Part shown: positions 7,496-15,075 of the stretch, piece by piece | Layout of the letters: each line of letters starts with the position of its first letter | How positions within the stretch are numbered: position 1 is the stretch's first letter | Source of the DNA: Planctomycetota bacterium | GTDB lineage: Bacteria > Planctomycetota > UBA1135 > UBA2386 | DNA: 32,959 bases | Reading direction: 5' to 3' | NCBI GenBank assembly: GCA_016794565.1 | Contig: JAEUHQ010000087.1 | Coordinates: 1-32,959, forward strand | The notes under the pieces: model-generated | Seen by the model: only the letters and a program-made list of their open reading frames with translations | Told to the model about the DNA's origin: nothing | Database searches by the model: none | Made by a program: the position numbers and the translations under genes

Positions 7496-7915
7496 ATGGC
7501 CTCATACCGCCTCGGACAGGCAGCTCGTGTCCTCGGTGTCAGCGTCGACACCATCCGTCGCTACGCGGATCGAGGCGAGCTGAAGAGCACCCGCACCGCG
7601 GGGCAGCAGCGGCTCATCGACGGCGTTCGCCTCGCGAAGCTCGCCGAGAAGGTCGAGCCCGAAGGGTTCGGCGAGCAGGTGTCCAGCGCGCGCAACCACA
7701 TGCTCGGCATCGTGACGCGCGTCGTGAAGGACAAGGTCGCCGCGCAGGTCGAGCTGCGCTGCGGGCCGTACAGGGTGGTGTCGCTGCTGACGCGCGAGTC
7801 CGTCGATGCGCTCGGCCTCGCACCTGGCGTGATGGCGTACGCCGTGGTGAAGGCGACCAACGTGGTCGTCGAACTGGCGACCGACGTGACGCCGAAACAG
7901 GCGGAGGCGGAGTGA
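7496..7915 (+). CDS. MerR-type HTH regulator fused to a molybdate-binding TOBE (Mop) domain
   Basis: This 139-residue protein begins with a MerR/excisionase-type winged helix (YRLGQAARVLGVSVDTIRRYADRGELKSTRTAGQQRLI, residues 4-42). It ends with a single TOBE/Mop domain (residues about 64-132): SARNHMLGIVTRVVKDKVAAQVELR, then VSLLTRESVDALGLAPGVMAYAVVKATNVVVEL. TOBE domains of this type bind molybdate or tungstate. It lacks the long helix needed for classical MerR dimers, so dimerisation may run through TOBE. It leads a tight operon with modA, modB and modC; its TGA overlaps the modA GTG. It is the natural candidate for a molybdate-sensing repressor/activator of this locus, in place of ModE. 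The start is ATG at 7496, directly before the conserved HTH; no good Shine-Dalgarno sequence is visible. Confidence 0.88.
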   Translation: MASYRLGQAARVLGVSVDTIRRYADRGELKSTRTAGQQRLIDGVRLAKLAEKVEPEGFGEQVSSARNHMLGIVTRVVKDKVAAQVELRCGPYRVVSLLTRESVDALGLAPGVMAYAVVKATNVVVELATDVTPKQAEAE

Positions 7916-8661
7916 GCCCCCGGCTCCTGTCCTGTGCGCTCCTCGCGGTCATTGCCGGCTGCGGTCGGGAAGCGGTCGCGCCCGCGCCGAGGGTCGCGCG
8001 CGTCTTCGCTGCCGCGTCGCTCACCGCCGTGTTCACGTCGCTCGCTGCGGCCTTCGAGAAGGAACATCCGGACACGAAGCTCGACCTGCACTTCGCAGGC
8101 ACGCCGAGTCTCGTCATGCAGGTGCAGCAGGGCGAACGCCCCGCGGTGTTCGCTTCGGCCGACGAAGCCAACATGCAGAAGCTCGTCGACGCGAGAGTGC
8201 TCGTCGGCGACCCGCGGATCTTCGCTTCGAACGGGCTCGCGATCGTCGTGCGTCCGGGCAACCCGGCGAGCATCCATCGCCTGGCGGACCTCGCGACGCC
8301 CGGCCTGAAGGTCGCGTTGTGCGGGCCGGAAGTGCCGGCGGGCCGCTATGCGCGGCAGGCGCTCGGCAAGGCCGGTGTCGCGGTCTCGTCCGTGTCGGAC
8401 GAGCCGAACGTGAAGGCACTGGTGACGAAGGTGCAGCTCGGGGAGCTCGACGCGGGCATCGTGTACCGAACCGACGGCCACGGCCTCGACGGGAAAGTGA
8501 CGCTCGTCGATGTCGCGCCGGAGCACGACGTGGTCGCGAAGTACCCGATCGCCGGGACGATCGATGCGTACGGGGCCGATGTCGGTGCGCGTTTCGTGCA
8601 GTTCGTCTTCTCGCCGGTCGGGCAGAACATCCTCCAGTCGTTCGGGTTCCGCGCGCGATGA
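7912..8661 (+). CDS. modA: Molybdate ABC transporter, substrate-binding lipoprotein
   Basis: A 249-residue type 2 periplasmic binding protein. The N-terminus has a lipobox, LAVIAGC, with Cys17, so it is membrane-anchored rather than soluble. Family segments follow: VFAAASLTAVFTSLAAAFEKEHP at the first oxyanion loop, FAGTPSLVMQVQQGERPAVFASADEANMQKL, FASNGLAIVVRPGNP, LCGPEVPAGRYARQAL, VTKVQLGELDAGIVYRTD and the closing segment FVFSPVGQNILQSFGF. These fit ModA. Tungstate or related oxyanions are also possible because the pockets are alike. GTG at 7912 overlaps the regulator's stop (GTGA) and its own stop overlaps modB (ATGA), so the genes form one coupled operon. Confidence 0.93.
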   Translation: MSPRLLSCALLAVIAGCGREAVAPAPRVARVFAAASLTAVFTSLAAAFEKEHPDTKLDLHFAGTPSLVMQVQQGERPAVFASADEANMQKLVDARVLVGDPRIFASNGLAIVVRPGNPASIHRLADLATPGLKVALCGPEVPAGRYARQALGKAGVAVSSVSDEPNVKALVTKVQLGELDAGIVYRTDGHGLDGKVTLVDVAPEHDVVAKYPIAGTIDAYGADVGARFVQFVFSPVGQNILQSFGFRAR

Positions 8662-9449
8662 CCACGCGCCGTCCGCGGGCCGCGATCGTCGGAGCGCTGG
8701 CGGCGACGTTCGCGGCCGGGTTGTTCGCACTGCCGCTCCTCGGACTCGTGCTGCGAGCGCCCTGGCGGGAGTTCGGGCGGCAACTGCTCTCGCCGGCCGT
8801 GGGCGACGCGATGCGCCTCTCGCTGGTGAGTTCGACGTTCGCCGTGGTCGTCGCGTTCGTGCTCGGCCTTCCTCTCGCGGCGTGGCTGGCGAGCGGCAGT
8901 TCGGCGGTGCGGTCTGTGGTCCGGATCCTGGTCATGCTCCCGATCGTCCTGCCGCCGATCGTCGGCGGGATCGCGCTGCTGCTCGCTTTCGGTCGCAACG
9001 GGGTCGTCGGGTCGTGGCTCCGCGACTGGTTCGACGTCTCGCTTCCGTTCACGACGCCGGCGGTGTGCATCGCGGCGGCCTACATGGGCGTGCCGTTCTT
9101 CGTGCTCTGCGCCGAGGCCGGTCTCCGGAACTTCGATCGCCGATTCGTGCAGGCCGCTGCTTCACTGGGTGCCGGCCCGGCCCGGCGCTTCTTCTTCGTC
9201 GTCGTGCCGATGATCGCGCCGTCACTCACGGCGGGGGCTCTCCTGTGCTGGGCACGCGCGCTCGGCGAGTTCTGTGCGACGCAGATGTTCGCGGGCAATC
9301 TCGCGGGTCGGACGCGGACCATGCCCCTCGCGTGCTCGGTCGCCATGGAGAACGAACCCGACCTCGCCGTGCTCCTCGGCCTCGTGCTCGCGGCGGTGTC
9401 CGCGGGTGTCCTGTTGTTGTTGCGCCATCGGGTGCTCGTCCGCCCATGA
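8658..9449 (+). CDS. modB: Molybdate ABC transporter, permease
   Basis: A 263-residue inner-membrane permease. Hydrophobic segments include IVGALAATFAAGLFALPLLGLVL, LVSSTFAVVVAFVLGLPLAAWLA, ILVMLPIVLPPIVGGIALLLAFG, AVCIAAAYMGVPFFVLCA, MIAPSLTAGALLCWARALGEF and LGLVLAAVSAGVLLLL. The cytoplasmic EAA loop, which docks on the ATPase, reads EAGLRNFDRRFVQAAASLGA. ALGEFCATQMFAGNLAGRT is the conserved region common to ModB and related sulfate and tungstate permeases. The start ATG at 8658 overlaps the modA stop; the stop overlaps modC. Its length is slightly above the usual 225-230 residues because of a longer N-terminus. Confidence 0.95.
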   Translation: MTTRRPRAAIVGALAATFAAGLFALPLLGLVLRAPWREFGRQLLSPAVGDAMRLSLVSSTFAVVVAFVLGLPLAAWLASGSSAVRSVVRILVMLPIVLPPIVGGIALLLAFGRNGVVGSWLRDWFDVSLPFTTPAVCIAAAYMGVPFFVLCAEAGLRNFDRRFVQAAASLGAGPARRFFFVVVPMIAPSLTAGALLCWARALGEFCATQMFAGNLAGRTRTMPLACSVAMENEPDLAVLLGLVLAAVSAGVLLLLRHRVLVRP

Positions 9450-10498
9450 ACCTCGTCGCGGACTTCGCCCTTCGTCGCGGCAGCTTCGAACTCGCTGTCG
9501 ACCTCGAGGTCGACGCGAGCGGCACGGTCGCGATCGTCGGCCCCAACGGAGCGGGCAAGTCGTCCCTGCTGGCCGCGATCGCCGGACTGCTTCGCATCGA
9601 TCGAGGGTCGCTGCGCCTCGGCGATCGGACGCTCGACGGCGGCCCTGGCGGAACGTTCGTGCCGCCGGAGCAACGCGGCGTCGGCATGGTCTTCCAGGAC
9701 CACCTGCTGTTCCCGCACCTCCGGGTCGTCGACAACGTCGCGTTCGGTCTGCGTGCACGCGGCGTCGCGCGGCGCCAAGCGCGCGACGAGGCGCGACGAT
9801 GGCTGGACCGGGTCGGCCTCGCGGAGCACGAGGGGCGTCTGCCCGCGCAATTGTCCGGCGGCCAGGCGCAGCGGGTGGCGCTCGCTCGCGCGCTCGCCGC
9901 TCGCCCGTCGGTGCTCCTGCTCGACGAACCTCTCTCTTCGATCGACGCGCGCACGAAGGTCGAACTGCGCGGTGAGCTCCGGCGCCACCTCGATGCATTC
10001 GCGGGACCGCGTCTCGTCGTCACCCACGACGCGGTCGACGCCTTCGCGCTCGCGCAGCGCATCGTCGTGCTCGAGGAGGGGCGGGTCGTGCAGCAGGGCT
10101 CGGTCGCCGAGATCTGCGGTCGTCCGCGCTCGCGCTACGTGGGCGATCTGGTCGGCACGAACGTGTTCCGCGGCGTCGCGAGCAACGGTGTGCTGCGACT
10201 CGCGAACGGCGGCTCGCTCGTGGTTCCGGCCGAGCCGGCGGGCGAAGTGTTCGCCACCGTGCACCCGCGCGCGGTCGCGCTCTACCGTGTGCGGCCGGAC
10301 GGCACGCCGCGCAACGTCTTCGCGGTGCGCATCGTCGCGATCGTTCCGGCCGGGGATCGCATGCGTGTGCAGGTCGACGGCGACGTGCCGCTCGTCGCGG
10401 AGGTCACGCCGCAGGCGGTCGCGGACCTGGCGCTCGCGGCGGGCGGCGAAGCATGGGTCGCGCTCAAAGCGACCGAGATTGCGCTCGATCCGGCGTGA
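9446..10498 (+). CDS. modC: Molybdate ABC transporter, ATP-binding protein with TOBE domain
   Basis: A 350-residue ATPase that powers the ModAB transporter. The nucleotide-binding domain shows Walker A GPNGAGKS at 33-40, a Q-loop in MVFQDHLLFPHL near 81-92, signature LSGGQAQRVALARAL from 136, Walker B VLLLDEP near 156 and an H-loop in VVTHDAVDAFAL. After about residue 210 a C-terminal domain (VGTNVFRGVASNGVLRL to WVALKATEIALDP) has the TOBE pattern, which in ModC proteins can bind oxyanion and inhibit transport. ATG at 9446 overlaps the modB stop. It is the last gene of the operon; the next gene converges on it with only seven bases between. Confidence 0.95.
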   Translation: MNLVADFALRRGSFELAVDLEVDASGTVAIVGPNGAGKSSLLAAIAGLLRIDRGSLRLGDRTLDGGPGGTFVPPEQRGVGMVFQDHLLFPHLRVVDNVAFGLRARGVARRQARDEARRWLDRVGLAEHEGRLPAQLSGGQAQRVALARALAARPSVLLLDEPLSSIDARTKVELRGELRRHLDAFAGPRLVVTHDAVDAFALAQRIVVLEEGRVVQQGSVAEICGRPRSRYVGDLVGTNVFRGVASNGVLRLANGGSLVVPAEPAGEVFATVHPRAVALYRVRPDGTPRNVFAVRIVAIVPAGDRMRVQVDGDVPLVAEVTPQAVADLALAAGGEAWVALKATEIALDPA

Positions 10499-10505
10499 AG
10501 CGTGG

Positions 10506-12581
10506 TCACTTCGCGGCCGGGCGCGTGAGCAGCGGTTGCCATCGGCTCCACACGAGCTCGACGCGGTTCTGGCCTTCGTCCTGCGTCGTCACGCGGCGGA
10601 AAGGGACGCGCAGACCATCGACGGTGCGGTAGTCGGACCACGCGTCTTGCAGGTGCACGGTGGAGCCGTCCGCCATCGTCTCCCAGACCTCGACGACGCG
10701 GATCAGGTGCGAGCCCGCGTCGACGTGGATGCGCAGCCGGTCGAAGCGATCACCCTCCGCCTGCAGGATCATCAGGTCGCGGTCGCCGACGGTTCGCTGC
10801 GCGACGGGGCGGAACCGCAGCGTGTTCTTCGTGTGAGCGGCGAGCAGCGCGAGAGGGTGCCGATCGTACTCGCGCCGCAGCGCGGCGGCGTCGCTCGCGG
10901 ACAACTGCCTCGTTTCGGCGCCGAGGCTCTCGGTCCACGTGTTGCCGAGGAGCTTCGTCTCGATCTCCTTGCCGAGTACGTCGCGAACGCGGCGCAGTGT
11001 GCCGTTCGTGCGCCAGGATGCCGTCTCCTCGACCGGCGGGGCCCCTTCGCTCTGCAGGCGGCCCTTCGCTTCGAAGCCGTCGAACCGCCGCAGCAGGCTC
11101 GCTCCGCCGATCGCATCGGCAGCGCGATCGAGCCATGGTGTCGACTCGTTCGTGGCCGGACTCGCCGCTTCGACGGCGGCGATCCTCATGCCGGGCGGGA
11201 GGAGGTCGGTCTTGCGCACGTCCTTCGCGTCGCTCGGGATCGTGCCGCCGACGACCACGAGCGTGCTCGGCGCCGAGGCGAACGCCGTCACCGCGCGGTC
11301 GAAGTCCGCGCTGCCCGGACGCGCCGGCGGCGACTCCGCGACGTTCGCCCCGCTCGTGCCCGCCATCGCCTGTTCGCGCAGGCGCGAGAGTTCGTCGAGC
11401 TGTCCGAGGCTCGCCGTGAGCCGGGCGCGGCGCATCGCCAGCGCGATCTCGGACGCGCTGGGGGGCACGTCGCGCAGCGAGTCGCGCGCGATCGTGAACA
11501 CCTCGCGCAGACGCGCTGCCTCGGGCGGAGTGGCGTTCGTGGTCAGCACCACCGCGAGGCGATCGGCCGTGCGGACCACTTCGCTGCTCCACTGCAGGTG
11601 ACCGAGACCACGCTCTGCCAGCAGCCGCTCCAGCCGGCCGCCCGTGCCGTCGAGCGTGAGGCACGCCTGGAGCATGCGCGTCGTCGCGGCGTCGATGCCG
11701 CGCTCCTCCGCGACGGGCAGGACGAACGAGGCCGTGCACGGACCGGGGCCGGGAACCCACAGCGTCTCGCTCGCGGCGACGGGAGCCGCGCGCAGCACCT
11801 CGGCGGGCGCGGCGATGGCGGGCGGTGACCAGCGAGCGAGGCCGCCTGCGCCGGGGCGCGAGATCGCCGCTGCGGCAGCGGCCGGGTCGCCCGGCACCTG
11901 CAGCGCGCACACCGCGTTCTCGGGGCGGAACGCTCGGCTCTGGAAGAGCCCGACCTCGCTGGGGTCGCGGTCGAGCAGCGCCGCGATCCAGGCCGCGGTG
12001 TCCGGGCGACCGAGCAGCCGGGCGCGCACGATGTTCGCGGCGGGCCGTGCCGTCACGGCTGCGCAGCGGTCCTCGATCATGCGATCGCGGATCCGTTCGA
12101 GCTGGCCGCGCGGCTGAGCGGGGGCGACGAGGGCGGCGAGCAGCGCCGCCTGCGCGTCCTGCCATCGTGCGGCGGGAACGCGGATCCCGATCCACGCGGT
12201 GTTCGCGCCGACGTCCGTTCGGACGATGCCGCCGAGGTCGGCGACGGTCCGTTCGAGGCTGGATCGGCCGAGACTCGCGTCGGCGCCGGCGCACAGCGCT
12301 TCCAGGGCGAACTCGGCGAGGCCGGGCTGCGGCGCCAGAGCCCCGATGCGGAACGTCATCTGCACCTGCGCGTCGCCGCTGCCAGGTGCCGCCGTGACGA
12401 ACAGCGTGAGGCCGTTGTCCAGGCGCGTGACCTTGCCGTGCTCCACGGCCAGCGGCGCTGGTGCGGCCGGTTCGGGCGCTGGGGCCTGCACTGGCGGCGG
12501 AGGCGGCTCAGGTCGCGGTCCACCGCTGCACGAGGCTGCGATCAGCGTCGCTGCTGCACCCGCGAGTCGTCGCGCGTTCAC
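10506..12581 (-). CDS. M16-family-like lipoprotein without zinc motif, with C-terminal LolA-like domain
   Basis: This 691-residue protein begins with a lipoprotein signal (LIAASC, Cys18) and a Pro-rich linker. Residues about 46-450 follow the M16 (insulinase/processing-peptidase) fold: HGKVTRLDNGLTLFVT, a gap, then QMTFRIGALAPQPGLAEFALEAL where active members have GxAHFLEHM. The HxxEH zinc motif reads E90-F-A-L-E94, so it should be catalytically dead. Residues about 470-691 are a separate beta-rich domain (FDGFEAKGRLQSEG, LRIHVDAGSHLIRVVE, WSDYRTVDGLRVPFR) like the lipoprotein-carrier/outer-membrane domain often attached to M16-like proteins in diderms. GTG at 12581 overlaps the stop of the preceding M16-like gene (GTGA), so the two are likely co-translated and may pair, as M16B alpha and beta subunits do. 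A scaffold or envelope role is inference. Confidence 0.78.
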   Translation of the reverse strand: MNARRLAGAAATLIAASCSGGPRPEPPPPPVQAPAPEPAAPAPLAVEHGKVTRLDNGLTLFVTAAPGSGDAQVQMTFRIGALAPQPGLAEFALEALCAGADASLGRSSLERTVADLGGIVRTDVGANTAWIGIRVPAARWQDAQAALLAALVAPAQPRGQLERIRDRMIEDRCAAVTARPAANIVRARLLGRPDTAAWIAALLDRDPSEVGLFQSRAFRPENAVCALQVPGDPAAAAAAISRPGAGGLARWSPPAIAAPAEVLRAAPVAASETLWVPGPGPCTASFVLPVAEERGIDAATTRMLQACLTLDGTGGRLERLLAERGLGHLQWSSEVVRTADRLAVVLTTNATPPEAARLREVFTIARDSLRDVPPSASEIALAMRRARLTASLGQLDELSRLREQAMAGTSGANVAESPPARPGSADFDRAVTAFASAPSTLVVVGGTIPSDAKDVRKTDLLPPGMRIAAVEAASPATNESTPWLDRAADAIGGASLLRRFDGFEAKGRLQSEGAPPVEETASWRTNGTLRRVRDVLGKEIETKLLGNTWTESLGAETRQLSASDAAALRREYDRHPLALLAAHTKNTLRFRPVAQRTVGDRDLMILQAEGDRFDRLRIHVDAGSHLIRVVEVWETMADGSTVHLQDAWSDYRTVDGLRVPFRRVTTQDEGQNRVELVWSRWQPLLTRPAAK

Positions 12582-13975
12582 GGTCGCCCCTCCACGATGA
12601 TCGGCTGCGTGGAGACGATGCGGGTCGCCACGCGCAGCACCGCCTTTGGATCGACGCGCTCGAACGGCGTCACCGGCGCCTTCGGGAAGAGCAGTCTGTC
12701 CAAGGCCAGCGCTTCGGCGATGGCGCGCGGATCGTTGGCCGTCGCGGTACGTTCGCGCTGTTCGGCGGCGATCACGGCGGCGAGGGCCGATGCGGTCGGC
12801 TCCGCTACGGCGACCTGTCGACACGCCTGCAGCACGAGGTCGGCGAGTTTGTCGACGCCGGCTTCGTCCTCGACCTCGACGAGCAGCATGCCTGCCGCGT
12901 TGCGCGTCGGCGGCCACGGCGCTTCGACCCGCACCTTCGCCGTCTTGCGTCCCTTGCGCAGCAGATCCTGACCGAGGCAGCTCTCCGGGCCCCGGGCCAG
13001 CCAGTGCGCGGTCACGGTCAGGAGCGTGCGGTCCAGGTCGGGCGGCAGCACGAACGCGATCGCGACCATCGGCTTCGGCAGTCCCGTGACGACGGAACGG
13101 CGCAGGCTCGTGACCGGGCGCGGAACGACCGGCGGCGGTGCCTCGGACGGCGGCAGCGCCGTCGCCTCGAACGTCTGCTGCAGCGTCGCCTTGACGGCTT
13201 CCGGGTCGAAGGCGCCGACGAGTGCGTGCACGGTGCGCTCGGGCCGCTGCGTCGTCTGCCACGTCGCGAACGCGAGATCGCGCGGCGGCATCGCCGTTTC
13301 CGGAACGTCGAGCATCCGCCCGAACGGGTGATCGGGCATCGCCAGCGCCAGCACTTCTGCGCGCACCCGCGTCGCAGGATCGCCGAGCTGCGCGAGGCCG
13401 CGTTCGACGACGATCTCGGGCCACACGACGTGCAGGTTGCGCAATGCGACGTGTTCGCGGCGATCGACCAGCGCGCGTCCGACGTCGGCGATCGCTTCGG
13501 CGACGGTCGACAGCACGACCACGCTGGCCGGATACCGGTCGACGATCTCGGGTCGGTGCACGGGCAGCGCGGCCAGGACGCGGCGGAACGCCGCGCGGTC
13601 GCCGAGCCCTTCGGCCTTCTGCGTGCGATCGACGAGTTGCGCCAGAAGGCTCGCGTCGCCCGGCGCTGCGGCCCAGGCTCGCCACGCACGGTCCTGCTCG
13701 TCGAGCGCCGCGCGTTCCCTGTCGGCGTCGACGCTGCCGGCCGTCCACGTGCCCGCGAGCGACGAGCGCATCGTGGCGAGCGAAAGGCCGGCGTACCGCG
13801 GCGGGTCGAGGACGAGGGTTGCGACGGCCCAGTGCACGAGCGGCATCGCGGGATCGGGTGCCAGCACGAAGGTCGTGCCGTCGGGGGCCACGAACGTCTC
13901 CGTCTGCTGGGCGGCGACGGTCGCGGCGAGCACGCACACGAGCGCCGCGGCGCGAACGTCAGGCGCCGGCCACAT
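12578..13975 (-). CDS. Secreted M16-family-like protein without zinc motif
   Basis: A 465-residue protein with a signal peptide (RAAALVCVLAATVAAQQ, cut near residue 22-24). It has M16 architecture: FVAPDGTTFVLAPDPAMPLVHWAVATLV as the opening strands, then YAGLSLATMRSSLAGTW, which aligns residue for residue with GxAHFLEHMxxxGT of active members. The zinc-binding HFLEH is replaced by L66-A-T-M-R70. Later segments (HPFGRMLDVPET, then VHALVGAFDPEAVKATLQQTF) fit the peptidase M16 C-terminal half. The ATG at 13975 lies 17 bp inside the end of lpxA; an upstream extension inside lpxA is not credible. Its stop overlaps the start of the second M16-like gene. Both members of this pair lack the catalytic residues, which is unusual because normally one subunit is active. 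Function unknown. Confidence 0.75.
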   Translation of the reverse strand: MWPAPDVRAAALVCVLAATVAAQQTETFVAPDGTTFVLAPDPAMPLVHWAVATLVLDPPRYAGLSLATMRSSLAGTWTAGSVDADRERAALDEQDRAWRAWAAAPGDASLLAQLVDRTQKAEGLGDRAAFRRVLAALPVHRPEIVDRYPASVVVLSTVAEAIADVGRALVDRREHVALRNLHVVWPEIVVERGLAQLGDPATRVRAEVLALAMPDHPFGRMLDVPETAMPPRDLAFATWQTTQRPERTVHALVGAFDPEAVKATLQQTFEATALPPSEAPPPVVPRPVTSLRRSVVTGLPKPMVAIAFVLPPDLDRTLLTVTAHWLARGPESCLGQDLLRKGRKTAKVRVEAPWPPTRNAAGMLLVEVEDEAGVDKLADLVLQACRQVAVAEPTASALAAVIAAEQRERTATANDPRAIAEALALDRLLFPKAPVTPFERVDPKAVLRVATRIVSTQPIIVEGRP

Positions 13976-14801
13976 CCCCGCGCACGTCACTCTCGGCGCG
14001 GGCCTTCTGGCCGCTGCGGGGACTGCACACGCCGCGGCGGCTCTGTTCGACGAACTCGACGATCTCGCGGCAGATCGGGTCGCGGTACATGGCCGAGCCG
14101 CGGACGAGTTCGAGGCGCTGGTGCAGTGTTCCGGCACGCCAGAAGAGTAGACGGAACGCGCGCTTGACGAGAGCCTTCTGTTCGGCGGTGTAGCCGTTGC
14201 GATGCAGGCCGACGAGGTTCACTGCGACCAGTTTCGCGCGGTCGCCCTGGATCATCGCGAACGGCGGTGCGTCGTGCGACACCATCGCCCCGGCGCCGAC
14301 CATCGCGAGCTTGCCGACCCGCGCGAACTGGTGGATGCCGACCATCGCGCCGAGGATCGCGCGGTCGCCGATCGACGTGTGGCCGGCGGTCATCGCGCCG
14401 TTCGTGAACACGACGTGGCTGCCGACCTTCGCGTCGTGGCCGATGTGCGCGCCGACGAGCAGCATGTTGTGGTCGCCGACCGCCGTCTCGCCGCCGCCGA
14501 ACGGCGTGCCGCCGTGGATCGTGACGTGTTCGCGGATCCGGTTGTGGTTGCCGATCCGCAGCCGGCCACCGGGATCACCGGCGCGCAACTTCTTGTCCTG
14601 CGGGTGGCAGCCGACCACGCTGAACGGGAACAGTTCGTTGTCTTCGCCGAGCCACGTGTCGCCGTCGACGACGACGTGCGCGAGGAGCCGGGTGCGCGCG
14701 CCGAGGCGGACGCGCGGACCCACCGTACAGTACGGACCGATTTCGACGTCTGCGCCGAGTTCGGCGCCCGGGGCAACGATCGCGGTGGGGTGGATGCCCA
14801 T
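13959..14801 (-). CDS. lpxA: Acyl-ACP--UDP-N-acetylglucosamine O-acyltransferase
   Basis: A 280-residue left-handed beta-helix acyltransferase that catalyses the first step of lipid A synthesis, transferring a hydroxyacyl chain from ACP to UDP-GlcNAc in the cytosol. Hexapeptide repeats start at once (IHPTAIVAPGAELGADVEIGPYCTVGPRVRLG). The catalytic segment NMLLVGAHIGHDAKVG holds His122, equivalent to E. coli His125. NRIREHVTIHGGT, GDRAILGAMVGIHQFARVGKLAMVGAG and PPFAMIQGDRAKLVAVNLVGLHRNG are all typical of LpxA. The C-terminal helical domain (KALVKRAFRLLF...) is present, with about 20 extra residues at the end. It heads a minus-strand group with two M16-like envelope proteins; the first overlaps its end by 17 bp. 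It implies a lipid A-type outer membrane, though no other lpx gene is in the window. Confidence 0.95.
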   Translation of the reverse strand: MGIHPTAIVAPGAELGADVEIGPYCTVGPRVRLGARTRLLAHVVVDGDTWLGEDNELFPFSVVGCHPQDKKLRAGDPGGRLRIGNHNRIREHVTIHGGTPFGGGETAVGDHNMLLVGAHIGHDAKVGSHVVFTNGAMTAGHTSIGDRAILGAMVGIHQFARVGKLAMVGAGAMVSHDAPPFAMIQGDRAKLVAVNLVGLHRNGYTAEQKALVKRAFRLLFWRAGTLHQRLELVRGSAMYRDPICREIVEFVEQSRRGVCSPRSGQKARAESDVRGDVAGA

Positions 14802-15061
14802 CGATGGTTCGGTGTGATCCTGGCTGGCGCGGGACGCCCCCGCATCGAGCGCGCAATGTCTACCCGAGGCCCGACAACGGCGCTACCCTTCGCCCCGCCC
14901 GGTGCGGCCGCCGTTTCGCGGCCTTCGCCGAACTCGTCCTTGCGGTCGGAGGTTCCGGTCGCTCGCCTCTGCAACCGGCCGTGAACAGAACGTCTCCCTT
15001 CGCGATGCGTACGTCGAAGTCTGCTCATCCCGTCCCCGTGCGCGGGACGTCCATCGCCGGC

Positions 15062-15075
15062 GGAGGCGCTTCGTG
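15062..15075 (+). promoter_or_regulatory. Strong Shine-Dalgarno deciding the ptsI GTG start
   Basis: GGAGG at 15062-15066 is six bases before GTG at 15073-15075. The protein then begins TRVRGESVAPGLAVG, the expected start of enzyme I. The in-frame open stretch back to 14902 has no family similarity. This is one of the few consensus-strength ribosome binding sites in the window. Confidence 0.65.

Noticed and set aside
12582..13937. Long frame extending the second M16-like gene upstream
   Set aside because: The extra part is antisense-like Arg-rich sequence lying over the first M16-like gene; the lipoprotein signal at the GTG (12581) marks the true start.
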